In this document: one piece after another, positions 51,219 through 61,625 of the stretch
How the letters are laid out: the number at the start of each line of letters is the position of its first letter
How positions within the stretch are numbered: the first letter of the stretch is position 1
Assembly: GCF_003443615.1 (NCBI RefSeq)
Contig: NZ_CP031967.1
Span: 4,340,001 to 4,404,000, forward strand
Length of the DNA stretch: 64,000 nucleotides
DNA from: Alteromonas sp. BL110
GTDB taxonomy: Bacteria; Pseudomonadota; Gammaproteobacteria; Enterobacterales; Alteromonadaceae
Reading direction: 5' to 3'
The notes under the pieces: model-generated
Databases searched by the model: none
What the model was told of the DNA's origin: nothing
The model's input: the letters and a program-made list of their open reading frames with translations, nothing else
Program-made: the position numbers and the translations under genes

Positions 51219-53543
51219 ATGAGTGATAAGCGCAACATCAAAACTTACGACAAACCCGCTGGTGGATGGGGCGCTTTAAAAAGCGTAACTCAAAGCTGGA
51301 TCCAAAGTGAGAAGCCGCTAAAAAATTTACGGGCAATGCTTAAAACTAATCAAGATAAAGGTTTTGACTGCCCGGGCTGCGCGTGGGGAGAGTCACCAGA
51401 AAGTGGATTAGTCAAATTCTGCGAGAATGGCGCTAAAGCAGTGAATTGGGAATCTACTGGTCGTCATGCTGATCCTGCATTTTTCTCAAACCATTCTGTA
51501 AGTTCACTAAAAAAACATACCGACTACTGGCTGGAGTCACAGGGAAGGCTTACCCACCCTATGCGCTATAACGCTGAGACTGATCATTACGAACCCGTTT
51601 CCTGGGATAATGCGTTTGCACTCATCGCCAAACATTTAAATAATCTAAGCTCACCACATCAAGCCGAATTTTATACGTCGGGTCGAGCAAGTAACGAAGC
51701 CGCTTACCTATATCAACTTTTTGTACGTGCATTTGGCACCAATAACTTTCCCGATTGCTCGAATATGTGTCATGAAGCCTCGGGGCAAGGTATGAAACCC
51801 ACCATAGGCGTAGGTAAAGGCACAGTCACTTTCAACGATTTTGAAAAGGCGGATACGATATTTGTTATCGGGCAAAATCCGGGCACTAACCACCCACGCA
51901 TGTTAGAGCCTCTGCGCGACGCTGTGCGAAGAGGCGCCCAGGTAATTTGCTTAAACCCATTAAAAGAGCGCGGGCTAGAAAAGTTCCAGCATCCTCAACA
52001 CCCCATAGAAATGCTAACCAATGGCTCAACGCCAACTAATACCGCTTACTTCAGGCCTGCCCTTGGCGGCGATATGGCAGTCATGCGGGGCATTGCGAAA
52101 TGGTTGCTAACCTGGGAGCAGGAAGCAAAAGCGGAAAACGCTTCTCCTGTGTTTGACCACGATTTTATCAATACGCATACCAACGGCATGGACGACTATT
52201 TAGCTGTAGTCGACAATACAAGTTGGGAACATATTGAAGCACAAAGCGGTTTATCTAAAGACGACATCCGCCACGCGGCTACTATGTACAAGCGTGGAGA
52301 GCGGGTGATCATGTGCTGGGCAATGGGAATTACACAGCACAAACATTCCGTTGCTACGGTTCAAGAAATTGTGAATGTTCAGTTATTACGAGGAAACGTT
52401 GGCAAACCTGGCGCAGGACTATCGCCGGTGCGGGGTCATAGCAATGTGCAAGGTGATAGAACAGTAGGTATTAACGAAGCGCCGCCTAAGGCGTTACTCG
52501 ACGCGTTAGAAGATAAGTTTGATTTTGCGGTACCGCGAGAAAATGGCCATAACACCGTACAGGCCATTCAGGCAATGGAGAAAGGCGAAGCCAAGGTATT
52601 TATCGGATTAGGAGGTAATTTTGCCCAAGCAACACCAGATACGCCTCGTACACATGCTGCCTTATCAAAATGCGACTTAACGGTACATATCGCCACCAAA
52701 CTAAACCGCTCTCACCTTACCACCGGCAAAGATGCACTTATTTTGCCTTGCTTAGGTAGAACTGAAGTGGACATGCAGGCCAATGGACAACAGGGCGTAA
52801 CCGTTGAAGATACGTTTTCTATGGTTCATATATCCTACGGTCAGCTACCGCCGAGCTCGCCTGAACTTCGCTCGGAACCAGCCATAATCGCGGGTATCGC
52901 GAAAGCGACGCTGGGTAACACGCCGGTAGACTGGGATGTCTTAATTAGCGACTACGATAACATTCGCGAACTTATTGCCGATACGATAGACGGCTTTAAA
53001 GACTTTAATAACAAACTTGCGCAACCCGGCGGCTTTCACCTAGGTAACGCAGCTAGCGAACGGCACTGGTTAACACCTTCAGGCAAGGCTGAATTTGCCG
53101 TTAACTCGCTGCCAAATTCACTGTTAAATGCAGACCTAGTTACTCAAGGGGAAAAGCCTGACCTTATTTTGCAAACGCTGCGCTCTCACGATCAATACAA
53201 CACCACTATCTATGGTATGGACGACCGTTACAGAAACGTGTTTGGCGCCCGTGATGTCCTTTTTGTTAACGAAAGTGATATCGAAAAACTGGGATTTAAA
53301 GACGGCGATAAAGTCGACATTACCTCTATGTGGAACGACGGCAAAATACGCCAGATTAAACAATTTATGTTAGTGGCTTATGACATACCGCCCGGCCAAG
53401 CCGCCGCGTACTACCCAGAAACAAACCCGTTAGTGCCACTGGAAAGCTATGGTGACGGCACCTTCACGCCAACTTCAAAGTTTATTGCTATCAAGCTTTC
53501 AAAGTCCGAGTCGGATGGACGAATAGCAGTATCTGCAGTATAG
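51219..53543 (+). CDS. ydeP: YdeP-type molybdopterin oxidoreductase (formate-dehydrogenase-like)
   Basis: A 774-residue catalytic subunit, closely like E. coli YdeP. The N terminus has the Fe-S cysteines CPGCAW and FCENGAK. Next come YTSGRASNEAAYL and FPDCSNMCHEASGQG, where the Cys of NMCHE takes the place of selenocysteine in FdhF, then GQNPGTNHPRML, RGHSNVQGDRT, HVATKLNRSH-like and SHDQYNTTIYGMDDRYR for the bis-MGD cofactor. No membrane helix or signal peptide is seen, so it is cytoplasmic. Real substrate unknown; in E. coli it is linked to acid resistance. Converging mobA and fdhD genes nearby supply cofactor and sulfur. Confidence 0.9.
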   Translation: MSDKRNIKTYDKPAGGWGALKSVTQSWIQSEKPLKNLRAMLKTNQDKGFDCPGCAWGESPESGLVKFCENGAKAVNWESTGRHADPAFFSNHSVSSLKKHTDYWLESQGRLTHPMRYNAETDHYEPVSWDNAFALIAKHLNNLSSPHQAEFYTSGRASNEAAYLYQLFVRAFGTNNFPDCSNMCHEASGQGMKPTIGVGKGTVTFNDFEKADTIFVIGQNPGTNHPRMLEPLRDAVRRGAQVICLNPLKERGLEKFQHPQHPIEMLTNGSTPTNTAYFRPALGGDMAVMRGIAKWLLTWEQEAKAENASPVFDHDFINTHTNGMDDYLAVVDNTSWEHIEAQSGLSKDDIRHAATMYKRGERVIMCWAMGITQHKHSVATVQEIVNVQLLRGNVGKPGAGLSPVRGHSNVQGDRTVGINEAPPKALLDALEDKFDFAVPRENGHNTVQAIQAMEKGEAKVFIGLGGNFAQATPDTPRTHAALSKCDLTVHIATKLNRSHLTTGKDALILPCLGRTEVDMQANGQQGVTVEDTFSMVHISYGQLPPSSPELRSEPAIIAGIAKATLGNTPVDWDVLISDYDNIRELIADTIDGFKDFNNKLAQPGGFHLGNAASERHWLTPSGKAEFAVNSLPNSLLNADLVTQGEKPDLILQTLRSHDQYNTTIYGMDDRYRNVFGARDVLFVNESDIEKLGFKDGDKVDITSMWNDGKIRQIKQFMLVAYDIPPGQAAAYYPETNPLVPLESYGDGTFTPTSKFIAIKLSKSESDGRIAVSAV

Positions 53544-53553
53544 ATTTATGCCT

Positions 53554-53612
53554 AAAGACCCCGATAAAACGTCTATGATAATTAACTGTCTTGAGCCCTA
53601 TCGGGGTCTTTT
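53554..53612 (+). terminator. Terminator of the YdeP-type gene
   Basis: AAAGACCCCGATA and TATCGGGGTCTTT make a perfect 13-bp stem with a 33-nt loop and a following T run. Could also act from the fdhD side, since the stem starts with AAA. Confidence 0.8.
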
Positions 53613-53651
53613 TTCGTTTTAGGGGTCAGTTAGCTTGAGGTAATCTATTTG

Positions 53652-53699
53652 GCTTGCGGCGACTTAATTAGCTTGCGGCAACTTAATTAGCTTGCGGCG
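53652..53699. repeat. 19-bp tandem repeat overlapping the fdhD stop codon
   Basis: GCTTGCGGCGACTTAATTA is followed by a copy with one change (GCTTGCGGCAACTTAATTA) and a third partial copy of ten bases. The fdhD stop lies within the second copy, so copy number change alters only the 3' flank. Confidence 0.85.
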
Positions 53700-54465
53700 C
53701 ATAGGCCCTCGGAGGGTCATACTTAGGCACGTGAATAAGGGTGACACCATAGCGGTTAGCCCACTTGACGGATAATGCAGTAGGTGCTGAAAGGGTTACA
53801 AGCAAAGGTAATTTTGCTCTTATCGCCTTCTGCACTAATTCTAAACTGCAGCGACTGGTTAGCACTACAAGGCAATCCTTTTGATAAAGTTTATTAGCCG
53901 CAATTGCCCCAATTAACTTATCAAAAGCGTTATGCCTTCCTATATCTTCACGACACGCCAGTACATTGTGCTTGGCATCAATATAGAGCGCGCCGTGCAC
54001 TGCTCCGCTTTGCTGCGCTAGGGCTTGCGCTTGCGAAATTAGGTCTCGCAACCCTTCAAACCAGCTTGCTTCTGGTAGAGGCAATGGATCTAAAGGTTGG
54101 AGTTGAGGCAAAGCGTTATCCAACGCTTCGACACCACAAAGCCCACAGCCCGATGCCCCTGCCAATTGCCGTTTATTTTCTTTTAACTTCCAAAAAGCTT
54201 GGTTAGCAATATCCACTTCAGCATTGATGTGTTCTTCGTGGTATGTCAATTCAATACCATAAAGCTGGCGGGGGTGTTCAATAATGTCGTTACTTAAACT
54301 GAAGCCAACAATAAAGTCTTCAATATCTTTGGGCGTAACAAGCATTACTGCATAGTTAATACCGTTGTAACTGATGCTCAATGCGACCTCTTCAGCAAGA
54401 GTAAAGCGCTGAGTTTTAGATACGCCATCTAAAACTAATGCTTGGTATTCGGTGTTATTTGTCAT
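53683..54465 (-). CDS. fdhD: Formate dehydrogenase accessory sulfurtransferase FdhD
   Basis: A 260-residue sulfurtransferase that inserts sulfur into the molybdenum cofactor of formate dehydrogenase-like enzymes. The sulfur-carrying cysteines are in GASGCGLCGVEAL (about residues 105-117), with GAVHGALY, CREDIGRHNAFDKLIG and LTSRCSLELVQKA following. The start ATG 54465 overlaps the mobA end by 11 bp. The final residues and stop lie in a 19-bp tandem repeat. It serves the YdeP-type enzyme here, which has the matching Cys. Confidence 0.92.
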   Translation of the reverse strand: MTNNTEYQALVLDGVSKTQRFTLAEEVALSISYNGINYAVMLVTPKDIEDFIVGFSLSNDIIEHPRQLYGIELTYHEEHINAEVDIANQAFWKLKENKRQLAGASGCGLCGVEALDNALPQLQPLDPLPLPEASWFEGLRDLISQAQALAQQSGAVHGALYIDAKHNVLACREDIGRHNAFDKLIGAIAANKLYQKDCLVVLTSRCSLELVQKAIRAKLPLLVTLSAPTALSVKWANRYGVTLIHVPKYDPPRAYAPQAN

Positions 54466-55123
54466 CAGGCCAATCATCTGGCGTATTAACATTCAGCCAT
54501 TGCGCTTCATTCACTCGGGTTATCTCATCGCTCTGTTTTTCTTGATCGCCATTTACTCTTTTTGTGCGCGTAAAATTAGCTTCTTCAAGAGCAACGGCAT
54601 CTAGGGTTTCTAAGAAACCCACCACACGCCGCTTGTTTTGGTCAACCAAGTAATGAGTTAACATGGCGTTAGTATTGTGCATAACAGACAAGTAAAAAGG
54701 CAAAAAGCGGTTTTCCACATAAACCGAACGCTGGGCTTCCCGCCCTGCTGACACTAGCGCCTTCAAAAGCTGAGGCGTCATCTGGGGCATATCCACAGGA
54801 AGGACAAGCAATTCAATAGCGCTACCCTTGCCCGCATTTGAATTACATAAAACTTCCAGTGCTGCATGCACACCACCTAGTGGACCTGCATCGTCAATTT
54901 TATCATTTAAAAAATTTGGCGCATTGCGGCTGATTAACACCTCATCACACCCTGCAGCCTTTAACAGCGATGAAGCATGCTCAATAAGCGTGGCTCCCTG
55001 ATAACGCATAAGGGCTTTATCTTGTCCCATTCTGCGCGATTGGCCACCCGCTAACACTAGTCCGATAAGAGCTTTATTCACTTTATCTACTTCTCGTTTC
55101 TCTCTTATCAAGCTTTCCCTCAT
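54455..55123 (-). CDS. mobA: Molybdenum cofactor guanylyltransferase MobA
   Basis: A 222-residue nucleotidyltransferase joining GMP to molybdopterin. GLVLAGGQSRRMGQDKALMRY is the GTP-binding signature (from about residue 22), then DDAGPLGGVHAAL and LPVDMPQMTP. It is a little longer than usual because of a charged C-terminal insertion (TKRVNGDQEKQSDEITRVNE). The start could be ATG 55123 or GTG 55081, which is nearer to the family N terminus. It is co-transcribed with fdhD by overlap. Confidence 0.9.
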   Translation of the reverse strand: MRESLIREKREVDKVNKALIGLVLAGGQSRRMGQDKALMRYQGATLIEHASSLLKAAGCDEVLISRNAPNFLNDKIDDAGPLGGVHAALEVLCNSNAGKGSAIELLVLPVDMPQMTPQLLKALVSAGREAQRSVYVENRFLPFYLSVMHNTNAMLTHYLVDQNKRRVVGFLETLDAVALEEANFTRTKRVNGDQEKQSDEITRVNEAQWLNVNTPDDWPDDK

Positions 55124-55280
55124 TATTTCCGCTTAAAAATGTAAAGCACTGCTTAGCAATAGGAGCGCCTGTTTTTCTATTGTTTATTGCAAGCCCAAGA
55201 GGTGATTTTTCTCTATAATCAAGAATAACGATGACACGCAACTTCATAAACGCACCATAGCACTAAGTGAAGATATTAGG

Positions 55281-56096
55281 TTATACAATTTGCAGAAAGC
55301 GCGCACTAGACCGTATGGGCTTTTTTCTTATTATAAACCCTAAAGAAAGTAGAAACAGCCATATCGTTGTGGCTTCGCTGACAGGGTGCGTGACGGTAGT
55401 TAAATAACCAATGTCAGCAAACGAAGCGACAGTAGTATCACTTAGGGTAATTGGATAGGGCCCCAAATAGCCGGTCATTAAGTCTGATGCGCCACCAGGC
55501 CAAGGCTCGTCCCAATGACTATTGGCAGTACCGTCTCCACCGCCGAGTTCAACAGGAATAAAGGTGGCGTCTTCGACAAACTCACGGCGGTAGATTTCCA
55601 AAGCGTATTCTCCAGTGTAGCGCCCTGTGCCATTGACGTAATTAGATTGGCTCCCTGCGATAAAAAAATCAGTCGTCCACAAAGTGCCAAACCCGATAAC
55701 ATGAGCCATTTCGTGCACGATAACATCGAAAAGTGTGCCGTTATTTTCCATGTTATTTAAATCTGCTGTATCGAAGCGCATGCGACCTTTATTTGCATAA
55801 ACGTAAGTGCTGTCGGAAAGCTGAGTAACACTCGACGGACCAGCACTACCTAATATTCCGCCCGCTCCATCAATTGGCGCACCGCTGGCATCGATAACAA
55901 TACTATGATCAAACGAGCTTTGAACGCCTATTAAGTAAGACTCCCAATACATAATTGCATCATCAAACGCACTTGATTGTGAAGGCGTTAGCCCTCCAAG
56001 ATTATTAATAGAGATGTTGAATAGCCCAGCATTTACAGGTAGTGACATGCAAAGTGATATTACGACACCTAGGACCAGCTTCGGTAAACCCTTCAT
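55281..56096 (-). CDS. Exported zinc metalloprotease, M8-like, with PEP-CTERM-like C terminus
   Basis: A 271-residue secreted protein. A signal peptide (VVISLCMSLPVNA) is followed by a metzincin-like domain with HEMAHVIGFGTLW (about residues 127-139), matching HExxHxxGxxxxW of leishmanolysin-like enzymes; the third ligand may be the His of ANSHWDEPWP. The C terminus has VSEATTIWLFLLSLGFIIRKKP, a short motif, membrane stretch and basic end resembling a PEP-CTERM sorting signal in which the proline is absent. It could be anchored in the envelope or sorted by an exosortase. AGGAGGGAAGCC precedes ATG. Confidence 0.75.
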   Translation of the reverse strand: MKGLPKLVLGVVISLCMSLPVNAGLFNISINNLGGLTPSQSSAFDDAIMYWESYLIGVQSSFDHSIVIDASGAPIDGAGGILGSAGPSSVTQLSDSTYVYANKGRMRFDTADLNNMENNGTLFDVIVHEMAHVIGFGTLWTTDFFIAGSQSNYVNGTGRYTGEYALEIYRREFVEDATFIPVELGGGDGTANSHWDEPWPGGASDLMTGYLGPYPITLSDTTVASFADIGYLTTVTHPVSEATTIWLFLLSLGFIIRKKPIRSSARFLQIV

Positions 56097-56462
56097 GGCT
56101 TCCCTCCTGAATTAAGAAACAACACCTAACGAAAATAATGTTGGACAGCGATACTTATGCGCATTAATAACTATAGCCTAGAAAGTAGAAGTAACATCTT
56201 TCCTTGATATTTAAATCTTACGGCCGAAATAAGATTTTCTGAAGAGAACTATTTATATATTTTCTTTCATAATTACAAAATGTTAGAAAAAAAACATCGA
56301 TAACAATGAAGTACCTTTGAAGTTCAATTGCGCTAAAAACATGAAAATAGAGAACGGGTATTAGGAAAGGTTGTTAAAACGTTAGTGAGTGAAATAATGG
56401 TTCTAAGCATTTACTCACCACCTAGCTTTGCTAAAAGACAAAAGGTGGTGAGTTTAGAAAAA
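56097..56462. other. Intergenic region between metalloprotease and yaiL
   Basis: 366 bp, A+T-rich, without a credible gene. It presumably holds the metalloprotease promoter and, at 56413-56453, the hairpin that ends yaiL transcription. Confidence 0.4.
56413..56453. terminator. Hairpin after yaiL
   Basis: ACTCACCACCT and AGGTGGTGAGT, perfect 11-bp arms with a 19-nt loop, 10 bp after the yaiL stop. The T run is weak on the yaiL side. Confidence 0.55.
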
Positions 56463-57014
56463 CTACCAGGTTAAATCGTCTGGGATTTCGTAGTCGGCAT
56501 ACCAGTCGTCTTCATCTTCGTCTTTTCCGTCGCTACCACTTTTATCTAAATCGGCGCGATATATAATTGAAGATTCATCACGCTGAGCAATCTTGTCAGC
56601 CACTGGCGTTGGAACCAGTTCGTAAGCATCATCGAGTAATACCACAGTCAAACGACCTTTTGTCACTTGCTTGTGCATTTCTTCACTCACGTACATGCGT
56701 TTTACCACGTTATCGTGAGTAAAATTAAGTACAGTTTCACCTTTTCGAGGCTGCTTATTAACGTTGATAAGCTGTCTTACTTGAGCCGCGATAGAACGTT
56801 TTTCACGTTCTTCCTGCTGCAATTGGTTTAACTCACGAGAGCGAGCTTTTTTCTCTTCCGCCGCTTTCTGAGCCGCCAAAGTTGCCTCATCTACCACCGG
56901 CTGCTTTTGCTTATTTTTCTGTTTTTGCTTTTTACGTTTGTCAGCGCGTGCTTGCTTTGCAGACGCTTTATCAGCCAATCCGGCTTTAAGAAGTTGATCT
57001 TGTAAAGAGGCCAT
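56463..57014 (-). CDS. yaiL: YaiL (DUF2058) protein
   Basis: A 183-residue, highly charged protein. MASLQDQLLKAGLADKASAKQARADKRK and a lysine/glutamate-rich coiled coil (about residues 20-80) lead into VRQLINVNKQPRKGETVLNFTH, all typical of DUF2058/YaiL, and an acidic C terminus (DEDEDDWYADYEIPDD). The family acts as a nucleoprotein/polysaccharide-associated factor of unknown role. It stands behind topA, with a terminator-like stem between. Confidence 0.88.
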   Translation of the reverse strand: MASLQDQLLKAGLADKASAKQARADKRKKQKQKNKQKQPVVDEATLAAQKAAEEKKARSRELNQLQQEEREKRSIAAQVRQLINVNKQPRKGETVLNFTHDNVVKRMYVSEEMHKQVTKGRLTVVLLDDAYELVPTPVADKIAQRDESSIIYRADLDKSGSDGKDEDEDDWYADYEIPDDLTW

Positions 57015-57089
57015 AACTCACTCTCTATTAATGTAGTAGTAAACCTTGCATGAAGCGTATTGCAAGTCTCTAAAAATTTCTCAAAACGT

Positions 57090-57117
57090 AGTAAGCCCGA
57101 ATAAATTCGGGCTTACT
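57090..57117 (-). terminator. Terminator of topA
   Basis: On the minus strand AGTAAGCCCGAAT-TT-ATTCGGGCTTACT, perfect 13-bp arms, followed by ACGTTTTG. Confidence 0.7.
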
Positions 57118-57150
57118 GCTTAGGCTTCAAAGTATTATATTTGCTTTGAA

Positions 57151-59811
57151 TTACTTTTTCTTGGCTTTTGACTTAGCCGCAGGCTTTTTCGCTGCTTGCT
57201 CCTGCCATTTACCATTGTCATACCATGCTGACCAACCCGTTGCTTTTCCGCTGTCATTTTCAGACATAACATACTGTTGTTTGGTCTTTCTGCTGTAGCG
57301 AACTATCGCAGGGTTACCGTCAGGGTCTGTTTTTGGCGCATCAGCAAGATAATAGAATTTCGGCGAAATTCTATCTCTAAAGCGTGCAAGTTCTTCCACT
57401 TTCGGCGCACGAGTTTCGCGAGATTTAGGGAAGTTATGCGCTGCCAAGAAAATTCCCGAGGCCCCATCGCGTAGCATGAAGTGGGCATCTGACTTTTCAC
57501 AAGGAAGTTCAGGCAAATCGACCGGATCTTCTTTCGGTGGCGCTGCTTCCCCGTTTCTGAGCAGCTTACGGGTATTCTTACACTCTTCATTAGTACAGCC
57601 GAAGTATTTACCGAAACGACCGTTCTTAAGCTCCATGTCACTGCCGCACTTATCGCATTCGATAATTGGGCCGTCGTAGCCTTTAATTTTAAATGTGCCT
57701 GCCTCGACTAAGGTTCCATCACAGGTAGGTGTATTACCACAAACGTGAAGCTTACGGGTTTCGTCTACCAAGTAACTGTCCATAGCAGTTCCGCACTTAG
57801 GACAACGCTTTTTAGAGCGAAGCGCTTCCGTTTCAAGCTCTTCTTCATCATCCACCTTCACCACTTCATCGCCAGGCGTTAGGTTCATGGTATTGGTGCA
57901 GCGCTCTTTAGGCGGTAAGTTATAACCTGAACAGCCTAAAAATACGCCGGTTGAAGCCGTTCTCACATTCATTTCGCGGCCGCATTTATCGCATTCAATA
58001 CCCGCAGGTATGGCCTGATTTAGGCGCATACCGCCCTCTTCAGGATCTTTTTCCGCGTTTAGCAGTTTTCCATAGAATCCGCTGTAGAACTCATTAAGAA
58101 CATCTTTCCAATCTTTGTTGCCTTCAGCGATATCATCTAGATGCTGCTCCATGTTGGCCGTGAAGTCATAGCTCATCAGATCGTCGAAGTTTTCCATCAG
58201 GCGATCATTTACGATTTCGCCCATTTTCTCGGCATAGAAACGCTTATTTTCTAATCGCACATAGCCACGATCTTGTATCGTTGAAATGATGCTAGCATAG
58301 GTTGAAGGGCGGCCAATGCCCCGTTTTTCAAGCTCTTTTACCAAAGACGCTTCATTAAATCGCGCTACTGGCTTAGTGAAGTGTTGCTTAGGGTCGAGCG
58401 CTTTTAAGTCCAGAACATCGCCTTTTTGCACATCAGGCAACATAAGCTCTTCATCGCCTTTTTTGCGAAGCTGAGGCTGTACACGCGTCCAACCGTCAAA
58501 CTTAAGTACGCGACCTTTTGCTGTGAGCTCATAGTCTCCTGCCGCCACTTTAATGGTGGTTGCATCGTACTTCGCAGGCGTCATCTGACAAGCCAAGAAC
58601 TGGCGCCAGATAAGCTCATAAAGACGCTGTGCATCGCGCTCCATATCACCTAGGCTCGCCGCACTAATGCTCACATTTGAAGGACGAATTGCTTCGTGCG
58701 CTTCTTGCGCGCCCTCTTTACTACCGTAACGAATTGGCGAATCAGGTAAGTATTTTCCACCAAAATTGTCTGAAATGTACGCACGCGCGCTGTCTACTGC
58801 CTCTTGGCTCAAATTGGTCGAGTCAGTACGCATGTAAGTGATGTAACCCGCCTCATAAAGACGCTGTGCCATCATCATGGTTTTCTTAACACCGAAGCCC
58901 AGACGCGTGCTCGCAGCTTGCTGCAGCGTAGAGGTAATAAATGGCGCTGAAGGTCGACTCTGCGTTGGCTTCGACTCACGGCTTTCCACCGTATAGTTCG
59001 CACCCTCAAGGTCAGCGAGCGCCTTGTCTGTTTCAGCTTTGTTTTTTGGCTTAAACGCACTGCCCTGATGTTTGGCAACCAACATGCGAAGTGCTGCTTT
59101 TTGCTGGCTGGTCAAATCAGCGTGTACGTCCCAGAACTCTTCTGGTACGAAGGCTTTAATTTCGCGCTCTCGCTCGACAACAAGCCTAACCGCTACCGAT
59201 TGAACACGCCCCGCTGAAAGACCGCGCGCAATCTTTTTCCATAGCAGTGGAGACACCATAAAGCCCACAACTCGGTCTAGGAAACGGCGTGCTTGCTGCG
59301 CATTAACGCGAGATATATTTAGCTCACCGGGATCTGAAAACGCGTCTTGAATGGCATTCTTCGTAATTTCGTTGAATACCACTCGCTGATAAGTCTTATC
59401 TTTCTTGCCTAACAGTTCTTGCAAGTGCCAAGCAATCGCCTCTCCCTCGCGGTCCAAATCCGTTGCGAGATAGATAGTGTCAGCATCTTTTGCAAGCTTT
59501 TTGAGTTCGTTGACGACCTTTTCTTTGCCCTGTAGCACTTGGTAGTGAGCTTTCCAGTCTTTCTCTGGATCCACACCCATTCTGTCTACAAGCTTCAAAT
59601 ATTCGTGGCGACGAAGATATTCTTGACGCTCTTCATCGCTTAGAGTTTTGAGTTCTTTAGCCGGTTTTTTAGGCTCTACTTTGCCTAATGCCTTTGTCGG
59701 AAGATCTCGCACATGGCCAACCGAACTTTTTACGATAAAATCTTTGCCAAGATATTTATTTATCGTTTTTGCTTTGGCTGGTGACTCGACTATGACCAGT
59801 GATTTTGCCAT
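57151..59811 (-). CDS. topA: DNA topoisomerase I
   Basis: An 886-residue type IA topoisomerase relaxing negative supercoils. [17 protein letters not shown] is the Toprim start, [13 protein letters not shown] carries metal-binding acids, and the DNA-linking tyrosine is in [11 protein letters not shown] (about residue 327). Three C4-type zinc ribbons follow ([27 protein letters not shown]), then a lysine-rich tail ending [11 protein letters not shown]. The length is close to that of E. coli (865). Confidence 0.96.
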   Translation of the reverse strand: MAKSLVIVESPAKAKTINKYLGKDFIVKSSVGHVRDLPTKALGKVEPKKPAKELKTLSDEERQEYLRRHEYLKLVDRMGVDPEKDWKAHYQVLQGKEKVVNELKKLAKDADTIYLATDLDREGEAIAWHLQELLGKKDKTYQRVVFNEITKNAIQDAFSDPGELNISRVNAQQARRFLDRVVGFMVSPLLWKKIARGLSAGRVQSVAVRLVVEREREIKAFVPEEFWDVHADLTSQQKAALRMLVAKHQGSAFKPKNKAETDKALADLEGANYTVESRESKPTQSRPSAPFITSTLQQAASTRLGFGVKKTMMMAQRLYEAGYITYMRTDSTNLSQEAVDSARAYISDNFGGKYLPDSPIRYGSKEGAQEAHEAIRPSNVSISAASLGDMERDAQRLYELIWRQFLACQMTPAKYDATTIKVAAGDYELTAKGRVLKFDGWTRVQPQLRKKGDEELMLPDVQKGDVLDLKALDPKQHFTKPVARFNEASLVKELEKRGIGRPSTYASIISTIQDRGYVRLENKRFYAEKMGEIVNDRLMENFDDLMSYDFTANMEQHLDDIAEGNKDWKDVLNEFYSGFYGKLLNAEKDPEEGGMRLNQAIPAGIECDKCGREMNVRTASTGVFLGCSGYNLPPKERCTNTMNLTPGDEVVKVDDEEELETEALRSKKRCPKCGTAMDSYLVDETRKLHVCGNTPTCDGTLVEAGTFKIKGYDGPIIECDKCGSDMELKNGRFGKYFGCTNEECKNTRKLLRNGEAAPPKEDPVDLPELPCEKSDAHFMLRDGASGIFLAAHNFPKSRETRAPKVEELARFRDRISPKFYYLADAPKTDPDGNPAIVRYSRKTKQQYVMSENDSGKATGWSAWYDNGKWQEQAAKKPAAKSKAKKK

Positions 59812-60207
59812 ATAATTGAACTAAACCTATTGATTTTTAATGACTATTTACGTCAAATTCTGAAAATTGGAGCAGCCCGACACTATATATAGGGTACTCG
59901 CTCTTTTTTAACATATATCTACAAAGTGAATGGAAAACAAGATCTTCTTCATACTTATTCTTCCCACCGCTCTAAACACGCACAAAAACTGTACATATAA
60001 TGACCACCGCGATTGGCATCGGTCTTAAAAGCCGTATAATGCCAGCCATTCCAACCTGACCTAACAACGCGCTCAGGTTTAAAGAAGTGCTGCGTTTGCC
60101 CCCTGTACGAAAGCGAAAGCGCTACCACTGCTATCAAATTAATCGCAGTGTCTGTAAGAATGTAGCATATGGGGTCAACAGCAAAAACTACAAGAATGAG
60201 GGAAAGT
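59812..60207. other. Divergent region between topA and astB, no convincing gene
   Basis: 396 bp. It must hold the promoters of topA and astB. A minus-strand frame at 59955-60137 could encode about 60 residues but has no ribosome site and only a TTG start. GAATGAGGGAAAGT is the astB ribosome site. Confidence 0.4.
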
Positions 60208-61548
60208 ATGAAGCAGTTTGAAGTTAACTTTGATGGTCTTGTTGGACCTACCCATAACTATGCCGGATTATCCTTTGGCAATGTTGCTTCCCTGAACAAT
60301 GCGAATGCAAAGAGCAGTCCTAAACAGGCGGCAAAACAGGGTCTAGCAAAAGCAAAAGCGTTGGCCGATATGGGAATGGTTCAAGGTGTGTTAGCGCCGC
60401 AAGAACGTCCTGATATTGCTGCACTGCGTCGCTTAGGCTTTACTGGTTCTGATGCTCGCGTGCTAGAAAGCGCTGCAAAGCAGTCTCGCGAGATTTTCCT
60501 AGCTTGTTGCTCTGCTAGTAGCATGTGGACTGCAAATGCCGCCACTGTGTCTCCTAGCGCCGATACTGCCGATGGTCGCGTTCACTTTACCCCTGCAAAC
60601 TTAACGAACAAGTTTCACCGCTCGTTAGAGCCTCAGGTGACAGGCAATATTTTGCGCGGCACATTCGCCAATGAAAAACACTTCGCCCATCACCAGCACC
60701 TGCCAGACAACGAGCATTTTGGTGACGAAGGGGCGGCCAACCATACGCGGCTTTGCAGCAATTACGGGCAGGCTGGCGTAGAGCTGTTTGTGTATGGTCG
60801 CCATGCCTTTGATACCAGCAAACCTGCACCAACCAAATACCCGGCTCGCCAAACACTAGAAGCATGCCAAGCCGTAGCGCGTTTGCATGGCCTAGATGAC
60901 GAGGGCGTGGTTTACATGCAGCAAAACCCTGATGTTATCGACCAAGGTGTATTTCACAATGATGTAATTGCCGTAGGTAACCAAAACGTGTTGTTTTTCC
61001 ACGAACAAGCGTTTTATCAAAAAGAAGAGGGCTTTAAAGAGCTTCAAGCCAAATTTGGCAGCGAGCCACTTCACTTTATTGAAGTCCCGACCGCGGAGGT
61101 GTCTGTTCTAGATGCTGTTAAAACCTACTTGTTTAACACGCAAATTATAACGCTTCCAAGCGGCGACATGACTATAATCGCGCCTACGGAATGTCGGGAA
61201 AATGAAGCGGTCAAACGTTATTTAGACAAGCTAGTAACAATGGGTACTCCCATTAAGTCGGTTAACTATTTCGATGTTAAACAGAGTATGCGCAACGGCG
61301 GCGGACCTGCTTGCCTGCGTCTGCGTGTTGCTATGAACGACCAAGAGCTTGAAGCAGTAAATCAGAACACGCTAATCAACGATACACAGTTTACGCGCTT
61401 AAACGAGTGGGTCGATAAACATTATCGCGATGAATTGAGCGAAGACGACTTGCGCGACCCTCAGCTACTCATTGAGTCTCGCACTGCCCTTGACGAGCTT
61501 ACGCAAATACTGAAGATTGGTTCGGTTTATCCGTTCCAGCAGGGGTAG
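60208..61548 (+). CDS. astB: N-succinylarginine dihydrolase
   Basis: A 446-residue enzyme of the arginine succinyltransferase pathway that converts N2-succinylarginine to N2-succinylornithine, ammonia and CO2. [22 protein letters not shown] at the N terminus, [12 protein letters not shown], and the catalytic Cys in [12 protein letters not shown] (about residue 365) are diagnostic. ATG 60208 has GAGGGAAAGT before it and gives the usual length; the frame from 60169 is upstream readthrough. The other ast genes are not in the window. Confidence 0.94.
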   Translation: MKQFEVNFDGLVGPTHNYAGLSFGNVASLNNANAKSSPKQAAKQGLAKAKALADMGMVQGVLAPQERPDIAALRRLGFTGSDARVLESAAKQSREIFLACCSASSMWTANAATVSPSADTADGRVHFTPANLTNKFHRSLEPQVTGNILRGTFANEKHFAHHQHLPDNEHFGDEGAANHTRLCSNYGQAGVELFVYGRHAFDTSKPAPTKYPARQTLEACQAVARLHGLDDEGVVYMQQNPDVIDQGVFHNDVIAVGNQNVLFFHEQAFYQKEEGFKELQAKFGSEPLHFIEVPTAEVSVLDAVKTYLFNTQIITLPSGDMTIIAPTECRENEAVKRYLDKLVTMGTPIKSVNYFDVKQSMRNGGGPACLRLRVAMNDQELEAVNQNTLINDTQFTRLNEWVDKHYRDELSEDDLRDPQLLIESRTALDELTQILKIGSVYPFQQG

Positions 61549-61577
61549 GCGATTTAACGTTTAGAAAACTAAAAAGA

Positions 61578-61602
61578 AAGCCGGCTATCAGCCGGCTTTT
61601 TT
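61578..61602. terminator. Shared terminator between astB and the Ig-repeat gene
   Basis: AAGCCGGC-TATCA-GCCGGCTT with T runs on both strands, between convergent genes. Confidence 0.88.
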
Positions 61603-61625
61603 ATGCTTTGTATTAGCGCATACCC

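Noticed and set aside
53652..53699. CRISPR or attachment-site repeat
   Set aside because: 19-bp units are adjacent without spacers and no integrase is nearby.
59955..60137. Minus-strand frame of 60 codons between topA and astB
   Set aside because: TTG start without ribosome site, open frame continues upstream into the astB start; no known family. A small real gene cannot be fully excluded.
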